Below, one piece after another: positions 1 to 8,557 of a stretch of 64,000 bases of DNA (position 1 is the first letter of the stretch; the number at the start of each line of letters is the position of its first letter). The position numbers were made by a program, and so were the translations under genes. The DNA is from Aeromonas sp. FDAARGOS 1405 (GTDB lineage Bacteria > Pseudomonadota > Gammaproteobacteria > Enterobacterales > Aeromonadaceae), in NCBI RefSeq assembly GCF_019048265.1, contig NZ_CP077311.1:2055001-2119000 (forward strand). Direction: 5' to 3'. The notes beneath the pieces are model-generated. The model was not told the origin of the DNA. It was given only the letters and a program-made list of their open reading frames with translations, and made no database searches.

Positions 1-568
<568 letters not shown>

Positions 569-675
569 ACAACACCCAAGAAGTGTTCTAAGGCTTGTAG
601 CAAACCTAAGCGAACTACTAATTCAGTGATAATGACTCAGTCGTTATTCACGTCAGCTTTCTGGATTGAAGAATT

Positions 676-793
676 TGCTTGGCGGCCATAGCGCCGTGGA
701 ACCACCTGATCCCATGCCGAACTCAGAAGTGAAACGCGGTAGCGCCGATGGTAGTGTGGCATTCGCCATGCGAGAGTAGGACACTGCCAGGCA
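676..793 (+). rRNA. rrf: 5S ribosomal RNA
   Basis: A complete 5S rRNA of about 118 bases. It opens with tgcttggcggcc and closes with actgccaggca, which pair as helix I. The conserved internal stretch around ccatgccgaactcagaag is present. It follows the 23S gene in the same operon and is followed at once by a strong stem-loop terminator. The ends are set by pairing and could be off by one or two bases. Confidence 0.96.
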
Positions 794-804
794 CCCAATA
801 CAAG

Positions 805-832
805 AAACCCCGCTCATCGAGCGGGGTTTTTT
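805..832 (+). terminator. rRNA operon terminator
   Basis: The stem ccccgct/agcgggg with a short loop, followed by a run of T, sits 12 bases after the 5S gene. It is a standard intrinsic terminator closing the rRNA operon, so no further RNA gene is expected downstream. The following 240 bases up to the lipoprotein gene are AT-rich and hold only its promoter region. Confidence 0.9.
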
Positions 833-1076
833 ATTGCCTGCAATTCATCACGTCGCCGGATTATTATACTTCCCCCTTCTTGTCATTCATTGATTACCCT
901 TCTAAAGCCCCAAAAAGACCTCTTTTTCTGTTCGATATTTGCTCACCAATTCAATGTGTTGGATACAAAAAGTACAGAATGTGATGCCTCTACCTTTCTT
1001 GTTATGTCTCCTCTGGTTTAATTCTTCAGTCCATATTGATGGACCAAGGAATCACAATAATTTAAGGAATAGACTC

Positions 1077-1529
1077 ATGTTCAAGAGAACAGTAACGATG
1101 ATGCTGGCGGCGGGAACCCTGGTATTAGGCGGTTGCGCATCCAATGGTGGTGCAGAGCAGGCGGGGGCAGACAACAGCGACTTCGGTGGCAAGTCCATCT
1201 ACCTGCGCGGGGAGATGAACGACTGGATGGCGACTGATGAAAGCAAGGTAGTCAAGGTAGCCGACAAGCTCTACATGGCCAAAGGTACCCTCAAGAAAGA
1301 GTGGGCCCCCTACAAGTTCAAGTTTGCTGATTCAGGCTGGAGCTGCGGTACCAACTTTGGCTACAAGAGCCCGAGTGATGGTGTTGCCGTACTGGGTGGT
1401 GAGGCTGTGCCGGTCAACCCCTGTTCCAAGTATGAGGACATGAAGTTCTCACCGGATGCCGATGGCGTCTACGAGTTCTATCTGAATATGGCGGGTGAAA
1501 CACCGACGGTATACGTCAAGAAGCCCTGA
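1077..1529 (+). CDS. Small lipoprotein with a glycogen/starch-binding-like fold
   Basis: Encodes 150 residues. ATG at 1077 is chosen over an in-frame upstream start because aaggaat lies 7 bases before it and the protein then begins with a proper lipoprotein signal (hydrophobic core, then LVLGGC near residue 20). The mature part is small; the stretch YLRGEMNDW followed by YKFKFAD resembles the immunoglobulin-like carbohydrate-binding modules (CBM48/E-set) seen beside amylases and pullulanases. Two further Cys (in WSCGTNF and NPCSKY) may form a disulfide. No enzyme domain is attached and no carbohydrate gene is adjacent. The gene stands alone between an rRNA operon terminator and its own terminator. 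The lipoprotein call is firm; the sugar-binding role is an inference. Confidence 0.75.
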   Translation: MFKRTVTMMLAAGTLVLGGCASNGGAEQAGADNSDFGGKSIYLRGEMNDWMATDESKVVKVADKLYMAKGTLKKEWAPYKFKFADSGWSCGTNFGYKSPSDGVAVLGGEAVPVNPCSKYEDMKFSPDADGVYEFYLNMAGETPTVYVKKP

Positions 1530-1573
1530 TCTATCTCTGAGTGTTAAATCTCTCAGTAAATTAATCAGTTAAG

Positions 1574-1612
1574 TGCCTCGGCCCAGAAATCTGCTGGCCG
1601 GGGCATTTTTTT
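1574..1612 (+). terminator. Terminator of lipoprotein gene
   Basis: Long GC-rich stem (tgcctcggcc against ggccggggca) followed by seven T, 45 bases after the lipoprotein stop codon. It separates this gene from the nrdJ operon. Confidence 0.85.
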
Positions 1613-1644
1613 AGGTTAGAATCGGCGCCCTCATGGCATCAGGT

Positions 1645-1691
1645 GTACTATATATTGTGTCATTAATTTTAGACGGCACCATTGGTTGTGT
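1645..1691 (+). promoter_or_regulatory. Tandem NrdR boxes upstream of nrdJab
   Basis: The 16-mer at 1645-1660 (gtactatatattgtgt) matches the NrdR-box consensus acaCwAtATaTwGtgt at 14 of 16 positions. A second, weaker 16-mer at 1676-1691 (gcaccattggttgtgt) matches at about 11 of 16. Their starts are 31 bases apart, the three-helical-turn spacing known for paired NrdR boxes. NrdR is the ATP/dATP-sensing repressor of ribonucleotide reductase genes, and the boxes lie 50-96 bases before the nrdJa start, where a promoter would sit. Boxes and spacing are seen; repression is inferred. Confidence 0.8.
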
Positions 1692-1740
1692 TTTCTGCTG
1701 TTGTCGTGATGTCGATGCATTCACATAAGGTTGATTGAAA

Positions 1741-3888
1741 ATGGCTAAATCGAACCCGGTGCTGGAGAGTGAGCTTGGCTCCCGCCTTATCCCCATGCAG
1801 GAAACGTCCCTCGAGATCTGGGATAGCAAGTATCGCCTCAAGAGCAAGGATGGCACTCCCATCGACAGCTCTATCGATGAGACCTACCAGCGGGTAGCCC
1901 GTGCGTTGGCAGAGCAGGAGCTGGAGCCTGAGGCCTGGTATGAGCCGTTCCTGTGGGCGCTGCGCAATGGGGCCATTCCGGCGGGCCGCATCACCTCCAA
2001 CGCCGGGGCGTTTGAGCACAAGCCTGCGACTTCGACCATCAACTGTACTGTTTCCGGCACCATCGAAGATTCGATGGACGATATCCTCGGCAAGGTGCAC
2101 GAGGCTGGCCTGACCCTGAAAGCCGGTTGTGGTATCGGCTACGACTTCTCGACCCTGCGTCCACGTGGTGCCTTTGTCTCCGGTGCCGGTGCTTACACCT
2201 CCGGCCCGCTCTCCTTCATGGATATCTATGACAAGATGTGTTTCACCGTCTCGTCAGCCGGTGGCCGTCGCGGCGCCCAGATGGGCACCATGGATATCCG
2301 CCATCCCGATGTGATCGAGTTTATTCAGGCCAAGCGTGAAGATGGCCGCCTGCGTCAGTTCAACCTCTCCCTGCTCATCACCGAAGATTTCGTCAAGGCG
2401 GTGAAAGAGGATGCCCCCTGGTCGCTGATCTTCCCTTACACCGCCAAAGAGGTGGAGCAGGATGGCATTGCGCTGGACGATCCCGCTCAGGTGCTCTGGG
2501 CCGACTGGCCCAACAAGGAAGGGGTTGTATTCAACGAGTTGGGGCAGGTCGCTTGTAAGGTCTACAAGACCATGCCAGCCCGCAAGCTGTGGAATGTCAT
2601 TATGACCTCCACCTATGACTATGCAGAGCCCGGCTTCATCCTGATCGACAAGGTCAACCAGATGAACAACAACTGGTTCTGTGAAGAGATCCGCGCGACC
2701 AACCCCTGTGGCGAGCAGCCGTTGCCGCCCTACGGTGCCTGTCTGCTGGGCTCGGTCAATCTGACCAAGTTTGTGCGCGACCCTTTTACTGAAAACGCGG
2801 CATTCGATTGGCAGGCGTTTCGCAAGGTGGTGGCCATCTTTACCCGCATGCTCGACAACGTGGTGGAGATCAACCAGCTGCCACTGGCTAAACAGCGCGA
2901 GGAGATCACAGCCAAGCGCCGGCATGGCATGGGTTTCCTGGGTCTTGGTTCGACCCTCACCATGCTGCAGATCAAGTACGGCTCTGCGGCATCCGTAGCC
3001 TTTACCGAGCAGGTATCCCAGGAGCTGGCGATGACCGGCTGGCAGGAGTCCCTGCGTCTTGCCAAGGAGAAGGGCCCAGCCCCCATCATGGAGCAGGAGT
3101 TTGAAGTGACCGGCAAGATGCTGCGTCTGCGCCCGGAAATGGCGGCTGATGGCATCAAGGTGGGCGACAAGGTGAAGGGCAAGGTGCTGCATGCGCGCTA
3201 CAGCCGCTACATGCAGCAGGTTGCCGAAGTGGATCCTGCGCTGGTCGCCGAGCTGGCCGAAGTGGGTGGGCGTTTCACTCACCACAGCAGTATTGCGCCG
3301 ACCGGCACCATCTCGCTGTCACTGGCCAACAACGCCAGCAACGGCATCGAGCCGAGTTTTGCCCACCACTACAGCCGCAACGTCATCAAGCCGGGCAAGA
3401 AGAGCAAGGAGAGCGTCGACGTCTACTCCTTCGAGCTGCTGGCCTACCGCGAGCTGGTGAATCCGGCCGCCATGCCCTATGCCGATGATGAGGCGAGCCG
3501 TCTGCCGGGCTATTTCATTACTGCCGACGACATCAGCCCGGCCCAGCACGTGGACATTCAGGCGGCGGCCCAGCGCTGGATTGACTCTTCCATCTCCAAG
3601 ACTGCCAACGTGCCGACTGATTTCCCGTTCGAGAAGTTCAAGGACATCTACATGTATGCCTCGGACTCCGGTCTCAAGGGCTGCACCACCTTCCGTTTCA
3701 ACCCGGAGGCCTTCCAGGGCGTGCTGGTGAAGGAGAAGGATCTGGAGAACACCCTGTACGATTTCACCCTGGAGGATGGCTCCGTCATCTCCGTCAAGGG
3801 GAACGAAGAGATTGAATACGATGGCGAGCTGCATACGGCCGCCAACCTCTACGACGCCTTGAAAGAAGGCTATTACGGTAAATTCTGA
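1741..3888 (+). CDS. nrdJ: Class II (adenosylcobalamin-dependent) ribonucleotide reductase, main subunit NrdJa
   Basis: Encodes 715 residues of the catalytic part of the B12-dependent ribonucleotide reductase, which makes deoxyribonucleotides with or without oxygen. The class II active-site signature NPCGEQPLPPYGAC is present: Asn321, thiyl-radical Cys323 and Glu325, with Cys334 and Cys102 (in INCTVSG) as the redox pair by comparison with the Thermotoga enzyme. The ATG at 1741 is preferred; a TTG two codons earlier sits too close to the aagg ribosome site. The zinc-finger C-terminus found in one-chain enzymes is absent and is encoded by the next gene, 10 bases downstream, as in Pseudomonas nrdJa/nrdJb. 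Tandem NrdR boxes lie upstream; no cobalamin riboswitch is visible. Confidence 0.93.
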   Translation: MAKSNPVLESELGSRLIPMQETSLEIWDSKYRLKSKDGTPIDSSIDETYQRVARALAEQELEPEAWYEPFLWALRNGAIPAGRITSNAGAFEHKPATSTINCTVSGTIEDSMDDILGKVHEAGLTLKAGCGIGYDFSTLRPRGAFVSGAGAYTSGPLSFMDIYDKMCFTVSSAGGRRGAQMGTMDIRHPDVIEFIQAKREDGRLRQFNLSLLITEDFVKAVKEDAPWSLIFPYTAKEVEQDGIALDDPAQVLWADWPNKEGVVFNELGQVACKVYKTMPARKLWNVIMTSTYDYAEPGFILIDKVNQMNNNWFCEEIRATNPCGEQPLPPYGACLLGSVNLTKFVRDPFTENAAFDWQAFRKVVAIFTRMLDNVVEINQLPLAKQREEITAKRRHGMGFLGLGSTLTMLQIKYGSAASVAFTEQVSQELAMTGWQESLRLAKEKGPAPIMEQEFEVTGKMLRLRPEMAADGIKVGDKVKGKVLHARYSRYMQQVAEVDPALVAELAEVGGRFTHHSSIAPTGTISLSLANNASNGIEPSFAHHYSRNVIKPGKKSKESVDVYSFELLAYRELVNPAAMPYADDEASRLPGYFITADDISPAQHVDIQAAAQRWIDSSISKTANVPTDFPFEKFKDIYMYASDSGLKGCTTFRFNPEAFQGVLVKEKDLENTLYDFTLEDGSVISVKGNEEIEYDGELHTAANLYDALKEGYYGKF

Positions 3889-3898
3889 GAACGACATT

Positions 3899-4582
3899 AT
3901 GGTCAAGAAGATCGACAAGAAAATCGTCGCCTACAAGGTGCGTACCAAGGATGAGCCGCAAGAAGATCTCTCTGCGCAGGATGACGTGGTGCATATGCAC
4001 GAAACCGTGCTGCGCCCGGAGCGGCTGATGGGCACCACCTACAAGCTGAAGACGCCGGAGCATGTCTCCGAGCACTCGCTGTTCATCACCATCAACGACA
4101 TTATTCTCAACGAAGGCACAGTGCACGAAACCCGCCGTCCGTTCGAGATCTTCATCAACTCCAAGAGTCTGGAACACTACCAGTGGATCGTGGCGTTGAC
4201 CCGCATCATCTCGGCGGTATTCCGCAAGGGTGGGGATGTCACATTCCTGGTGGAGGAGCTGCGCTCGGTGTTTGATCCCAAGGGAGGTTACTGGAACAAG
4301 GGCAAGTATGTGCCGTCGCTGATCGCCGAAATTGGCAACGTGATCGAGAGCCATCTCACCGAGATCGGCATGCTCAAGGCGCCGGGGTTGGACGAGCATC
4401 AGCAGGCATTTCTGGCCGAGAAGCAGGCCGAGTTGAAAGCCGCTCAGGAGGCTGAAGAGCAGCAGGCGAGCAGTGGTTTTCCGGCCAATGCCGCGCTCTG
4501 CTACAAGTGCCATACCAAGGCGTTGGTGCTGAAGGATGGCTGCATGACCTGCCTCAACTGTGGCGACTCCAAGTGCGGCTGA
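3899..4582 (+). CDS. Class II ribonucleotide reductase, C-terminal subunit NrdJb
   Basis: Encodes 227 residues and supplies the part missing from NrdJa: a TSCPD-type domain (MGTTYKLKTP to about residue 130), a charged linker rich in Glu, Gln and Ala, and a C-terminal cysteine cluster (CYKC at 201-204, then CMTC, LNC, KCG). In the family this tail binds zinc and carries the cysteines thought to re-reduce the active-site disulfide. It starts 10 bases after nrdJa with only a weak ribosome site, so the two are probably translated together as one split enzyme. The same two-gene arrangement is known from Pseudomonas aeruginosa. The subunit assignment is strong; the exact redox cysteines are inferred. 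Confidence 0.9.
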   Translation: MVKKIDKKIVAYKVRTKDEPQEDLSAQDDVVHMHETVLRPERLMGTTYKLKTPEHVSEHSLFITINDIILNEGTVHETRRPFEIFINSKSLEHYQWIVALTRIISAVFRKGGDVTFLVEELRSVFDPKGGYWNKGKYVPSLIAEIGNVIESHLTEIGMLKAPGLDEHQQAFLAEKQAELKAAQEAEEQQASSGFPANAALCYKCHTKALVLKDGCMTCLNCGDSKCG

Positions 4583-4613
4583 CAGGCATGCCCAAGTAGT
4601 TGAACGATAGAGA

Positions 4614-4639
4614 AAAGACCGGCCGCAGTGCCGGTCTTT
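4614..4639 (+). terminator. Terminator of nrdJab operon
   Basis: A 10-bp stem (aaagaccggc/gccggtcttt) around a 6-base loop, 32 bases after nrdJb. The T tract is interrupted (tttgcattgctgttttt), so termination may be incomplete. Confidence 0.65.
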
Positions 4640-4802
4640 GCATTGCTGTTTTTATGCGCAATCAAATCAGGCGGCCCAGTGATTTGTTGCGCGATAGTAA
4701 AATCGGGCGTAGCGTTGAAGGTAATAAAACTGTCACGGCCGTGTGGTTTCAATGACATCCGAGATTCACACACGTGGCCCTTCAGTGCCAAGGAGGATGC
4801 TT

Positions 4803-6173
4803 ATGGACAATACGGACCGAAAGCTGTTTATCCTGGATACCAACGTTCTGCTTCACGAACCCCTCGCTATCTACTCCTTCAAAGAGCACGACGTGCTCAT
4901 CCCCATGACGGTGCTGGAAGAGCTCGATAACATCAAGGATCGCAACAAGGATGTCAGCCGCGACGCGCGGGTGGCCATTCGTGCGCTGGAAGATGTGTTC
5001 CGCGATGCAACCCCGGATCAGATCACCCAGGGCGTGCCGCTGGCTGGCGAAGCGAGCGGCAATATCTGCATCTTTAGCGATCACCATCTGCCGCAGGATG
5101 CCGAGGTCTTTACCGACAAGGAGGCCGACAACCGTATCATCAACGCGGCCCTCTATCTGCAAAAGCATGAGTTGAAGCGTCAGGTGGTGCTGGTCACCAA
5201 AGATATCAACATGCGCCTCAAGGCCAAAGGGGCCGGGCTTGCTCACGTTGAAGATTACCGTAGTGACCAGCTGATCGACGATATCCGCCTGCTGGCCAAA
5301 GGCTTTCAGGTGGTGCCCGGCAGCTTCTGGGAGCGGGTTGGCGAGTGCGAGAGCGAGACCCATGGCCGCGACACCATCCATGTGATCGATGCCAATCTGC
5401 TGGAAGGGGTTCACGTAAACCAGTATCTGGTGGATGAAGAGAATTTCTTCGCCGCTCGGGTACTCAGCCACGATGGCAACAAGATCCGCATCAAGGATCT
5501 GGGGCGCGAGCGGCTGATGTCCCGCAAGGCGTGGGGTGTGCATCCCAAGAACGTCTATCAGGGGATGGCGCTGGATGCACTGCTCGATCCGCACATCGAT
5601 CTGGTGATCCTGACCGGCCCGGCGGGTTGCGGCAAAACCTTGCTGGCCATGGCTGCTGCGCTGGAGCTGGTGATTGAGAAGGGCATTTACGAGAAGGTGA
5701 TCGTCACCCGGAATACGCCGGAAATTGCCGAAAGCATCGGCTTCCTGCCCGGCACCGAAGAGGAGAAGATGATGCCCTGGTTGGCGGCGGTGACCGACAC
5801 CCTGGAGGTGCTGCACAAGCAGGACGAGAACATGAGCGGCTCGCTCAGCTACATCATGGAGAAGGCCAATATCCAGTTCAAATCGGTCAACTTCATGCGC
5901 GGGCGCAGCATCCAGAACACCTTCGTATTGCTGGATGAATGCCAGAACCTGACCGCATCCCAGATCAAGACCATCATCACACGCTGCGGCGAAGGCACCA
6001 AGATCGTCTGCTCCGGTAACCTGGCCCAGATCGACTCCAACTATCTGAGCCCGGTGACCTCGGGTCTCACCTACATAGTCGAGCGTTTCAAGGATTTTGA
6101 CGGCAGTGCCAACATCTTCCTCAATGGCGTGGTGCGTAGCAGATTGGCATCCTTTGCCGAGGAAAACCTCTGA
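4803..6173 (+). CDS. PIN domain plus PhoH-type ATPase (PhoH2 family)
   Basis: Encodes 456 residues. The N-terminal half (about 8-150) is a PIN nuclease domain with its acidic residues (LDTNVLLHEP, LEELD, TDKEADNRI). The C-terminal half is a PhoH P-loop ATPase with Walker A GPAGCGKT near 272-279 and Walker B FVLLDECQN near 376. In characterised PhoH2 proteins this fusion is an ATP-driven RNA helicase/ribonuclease. The start at 4803 is set by a perfect aaggagg 6 bases upstream; ATG at 4797 abuts that site and GTG at 4743 has none. No antitoxin-like partner precedes it. It is a single gene between two terminators. Family is certain, cellular role is not. Confidence 0.92.
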   Translation: MDNTDRKLFILDTNVLLHEPLAIYSFKEHDVLIPMTVLEELDNIKDRNKDVSRDARVAIRALEDVFRDATPDQITQGVPLAGEASGNICIFSDHHLPQDAEVFTDKEADNRIINAALYLQKHELKRQVVLVTKDINMRLKAKGAGLAHVEDYRSDQLIDDIRLLAKGFQVVPGSFWERVGECESETHGRDTIHVIDANLLEGVHVNQYLVDEENFFAARVLSHDGNKIRIKDLGRERLMSRKAWGVHPKNVYQGMALDALLDPHIDLVILTGPAGCGKTLLAMAAALELVIEKGIYEKVIVTRNTPEIAESIGFLPGTEEEKMMPWLAAVTDTLEVLHKQDENMSGSLSYIMEKANIQFKSVNFMRGRSIQNTFVLLDECQNLTASQIKTIITRCGEGTKIVCSGNLAQIDSNYLSPVTSGLTYIVERFKDFDGSANIFLNGVVRSRLASFAEENL

Positions 6174-6195
6174 TTTAGCTGACTATCTTCATATG

Positions 6196-6227
6196 AAAAA
6201 GGGAAGCCACTTGGCTTCCCTTTTTTG
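6196..6227. terminator. Shared terminator between phoH-like gene and thiQ
   Basis: An 8-bp stem (gggaagcc/ggcttccc) flanked by five A on one side and six T on the other, so it can stop transcription from both directions. It lies between the convergent ends of the PhoH-type gene and the thiBPQ operon. Confidence 0.85.
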
Positions 6228-6258
6228 ATCCCGTCACCAGTTCAGTGTCCTTGGGTCA

Positions 6259-6951
6259 CTATCCAAGGTAGCGCAGCAGCCCCGGGTGGTCGCTATTTTG
6301 CAGAATATCCGGCTTGCCTTGCAGGGCGATGCGCCCCTCGTCGACAAACAGCACCTGATCGGCAATCAGCTGGGCATCTTCAGGATTGTGGGAGACCATC
6401 AGTACGGTAATGCCTTGCTCGCAGGCTAGCCTCGCCACTTCCGCCAGCATCTCCCGGCGCAGGGCGGGATCGAGGGCAGAGAAGGGCTCATCCAGCAGCA
6501 GCAGCGGTTTGCCGCGCACCAGCGCGCGAGCCAGCGCGACCCGCTGCTGCTGGCCGCCGGAGAGCTGCTCCGGCAGACGGTTTAGCATCTCGCCAAGACC
6601 AACCCGCTCGGCTGCATCGATCACCTGTGCCCGCTGGGCGGCACTCAGGCGCAGACCCGGGTGCAAGCCGATGGCGATATTGTCGAACACCGACAGGTGC
6701 AGGAACAGGTTGTGATCCTGAAACAGGGTGGTGACTGGCCGCTCGGCCGGGCCCAGCGGCAACAGATCTTCGCCATCGAAGCTGAGGCTGCCCGACTCCA
6801 CCGGCACGAATCCGGCGATCATCCCGAGCAGGGTCGATTTGCCTGCGCCGCTTGGGCCAATCAGCGCGGTGATCTCCCCTTTGGGCAGCTTCGCGCTGAA
6901 GCTGACGCGCCAGTCGGGGTAGCTGGTCACCAGCGTATCAATGTTCAGCAT
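6259..6951 (-). CDS. thiQ: Thiamine ABC transporter, ATP-binding protein ThiQ
   Basis: Encodes 230 residues of the ATPase that powers thiamine and thiamine pyrophosphate uptake through ThiP. Walker A (GPSGAGKST), Q-loop, signature LSGGQQQR, Walker B LLLLDEP and the switch His in VSHNPED are all present. The ATG at 6951 is chosen because ggagg lies 5 bases upstream; a TTG four codons earlier has no ribosome site. The start overlaps the end of thiP by 14 bases, giving coupled translation in the order thiB-thiP-thiQ as in E. coli. Control is by the TPP riboswitch ahead of thiB. Confidence 0.93.
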   Translation of the reverse strand: MLNIDTLVTSYPDWRVSFSAKLPKGEITALIGPSGAGKSTLLGMIAGFVPVESGSLSFDGEDLLPLGPAERPVTTLFQDHNLFLHLSVFDNIAIGLHPGLRLSAAQRAQVIDAAERVGLGEMLNRLPEQLSGGQQQRVALARALVRGKPLLLLDEPFSALDPALRREMLAEVARLACEQGITVLMVSHNPEDAQLIADQVLFVDEGRIALQGKPDILQNSDHPGLLRYLG

Positions 6952-8557
6952 GTTTTCCTCCAAGTCCCCGTTCCACCAGCCAGAACAGGGAGAAACAGAG
7001 TGTCAGCAGCAGCAGGGCGGTGGCGGCCGCTTCGGTCAGCCGGTAACTGCCGAGCTGCTGGTAGAGCAGCCAGGGCAGGGTGGTGAGCTCCTGGCTGCCA
7101 AACATGGCGATGGCACCAAGATCCCCCAGCGAGAGGATCATCGACAGCGCCATCGCCAGTGCCAGCGGACGGCGCAGCAGCGGCCACTCCACCAGCCGCA
7201 GGCGATGCAGGCCACGTACCCCCAGGCTGTCCGCCAGCCGGTCATACTGGCGCACCACCAGCTGCATGGGGGCGGAGAGGGTGCGAAGCACATAGGGTAG
7301 CGCCATCAGGGCGTTGACCAGCACCACCAGCCAGGGGCCGAGGGCGAACACGTCGGCAAAGGGCATAAACAGGATGAACAGGCCGGTAGAGAGCACCACT
7401 GCCGGGATCATCAGGATCACCGAGCCGCTGGCTTCCCACAGGGCGGCAGCCCGTCGCTTGCGAACCCGTACCCGCAGATGACGGCTGGTGAGCAGCAGTG
7501 CGCCACCGAGCAGGGTGGCAAGGGTGCCCGCCGCCAGCGCAATCAACAGTGACTGGCCGCTCGCCTGCCACAGCTTGCTGGACGTGAGCGCCGTCAGCAG
7601 GTCGGGTTGAAGGCCTGCCACCACGATGGCCAGCAGCGGTGGCAGAAAGATGGCGAGCCCGATGCCGAGCGAGAGGAGATCCACCACGGCCGCGCCCGGC
7701 TGATGACGGTCCGGCCGCAGACTGGGGCGATGGGGAGTCACCCGACTAGCCGGGGTAGTCTGCAGCTTGTGCTGCAGGGCGAGCAGGGCGGCGGTCAGGA
7801 TGAGCTGTACCAGCGCCAGTCCGCCCGCGGTGGCGAGATCGAAGTCAAAGCGCAGCGCTTGATAGACTGCCACCTCCAGGGTGGTCGATTTCGGCCCGCC
7901 CCCCAGTGCCAGCACTGTGGTGAAGCTGGTGAAGCAGAGCATAAAGATGAGGCTGGCCAGCCCGGGCAATATGCCGCGAATAAGCGGCCACTCCAGCAGC
8001 CAGAAGATATGGGATGAGCGCATGCCGAGCTGGCTGGCGAGGCGCCAGCTCGATTCGGGGATGCTCTCGATGCTCTGCAGGATGAGACGTGCCGCCAGCG
8101 GCATGTTGAAGAAGACATGGGCCAGCAGAATGCCGAACAGGCCGTAGAGATAGTTGCCGGGATCCAGCCCCAAGCTGCGCAGCAGTTGCGGCAGCCACCC
8201 CTGTTTGCCGTGTACCGCTACTATGCCGAAGATGGCGATGATGACCGGCAGTACCAGCGAGAGACCAAACAGCTTGATCAGCAGGGTTCGGCCAAGGAAT
8301 CGCCGCCGCGCCAGCGCGCGGGCCACCGGAATGGCCAGCCCGAGACTCAGCAGGGTGGAGAGCAGTGCCTGTCCCAGACTGAAGCCCAGCACATGACGCA
8401 GATAAGGGTCTGCGAGCAGGGTGCGGGGTGCCAGCGAACCGGCCTGCCACAACAGGGCCGCGAGCGGCCCGAGGGATAACAGCAGGATCAACAGGGTGGC
8501 GGCACTGCCCGGCAGCCACCAGAGGGGACGAGCCTGTGGTTTCAGATAACGGCTCAC
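6938..8557 (-). CDS. thiP: Thiamine ABC transporter, permease ThiP
   Basis: Encodes 539 residues (E. coli ThiP has 536). It is a double-length inner-membrane permease with two copies of the binding-protein-dependent transport domain and about twelve hydrophobic segments. Short EAA-type loops that dock ThiQ are visible (ESSWRLASQLGM and DRLADSLGVRGL). The GTG at 8557 overlaps the thiB stop as GTGA, which fixes the start better than codons further upstream, which run inside thiB. It is the middle gene of thiBPQ and shares its riboswitch control. Confidence 0.92.
   Translation of the reverse strand: MSRYLKPQARPLWWLPGSAATLLILLLSLGPLAALLWQAGSLAPRTLLADPYLRHVLGFSLGQALLSTLLSLGLAIPVARALARRRFLGRTLLIKLFGLSLVLPVIIAIFGIVAVHGKQGWLPQLLRSLGLDPGNYLYGLFGILLAHVFFNMPLAARLILQSIESIPESSWRLASQLGMRSSHIFWLLEWPLIRGILPGLASLIFMLCFTSFTTVLALGGGPKSTTLEVAVYQALRFDFDLATAGGLALVQLILTAALLALQHKLQTTPASRVTPHRPSLRPDRHQPGAAVVDLLSLGIGLAIFLPPLLAIVVAGLQPDLLTALTSSKLWQASGQSLLIALAAGTLATLLGGALLLTSRHLRVRVRKRRAAALWEASGSVILMIPAVVLSTGLFILFMPFADVFALGPWLVVLVNALMALPYVLRTLSAPMQLVVRQYDRLADSLGVRGLHRLRLVEWPLLRRPLALAMALSMILSLGDLGAIAMFGSQELTTLPWLLYQQLGSYRLTEAAATALLLLTLCFSLFWLVERGLGGKHAEH

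Noticed and set aside
748..984. Plus-strand ORF of 78 residues over the 5S rRNA end and terminator
   Set aside because: It runs through the 5S gene and its terminator and has no ribosome site or recognisable protein features.
1530..1740. Cobalamin riboswitch ahead of nrdJ
   Set aside because: No B12-box or long structured leader is present in the 210 bases; NrdR boxes account for the region.
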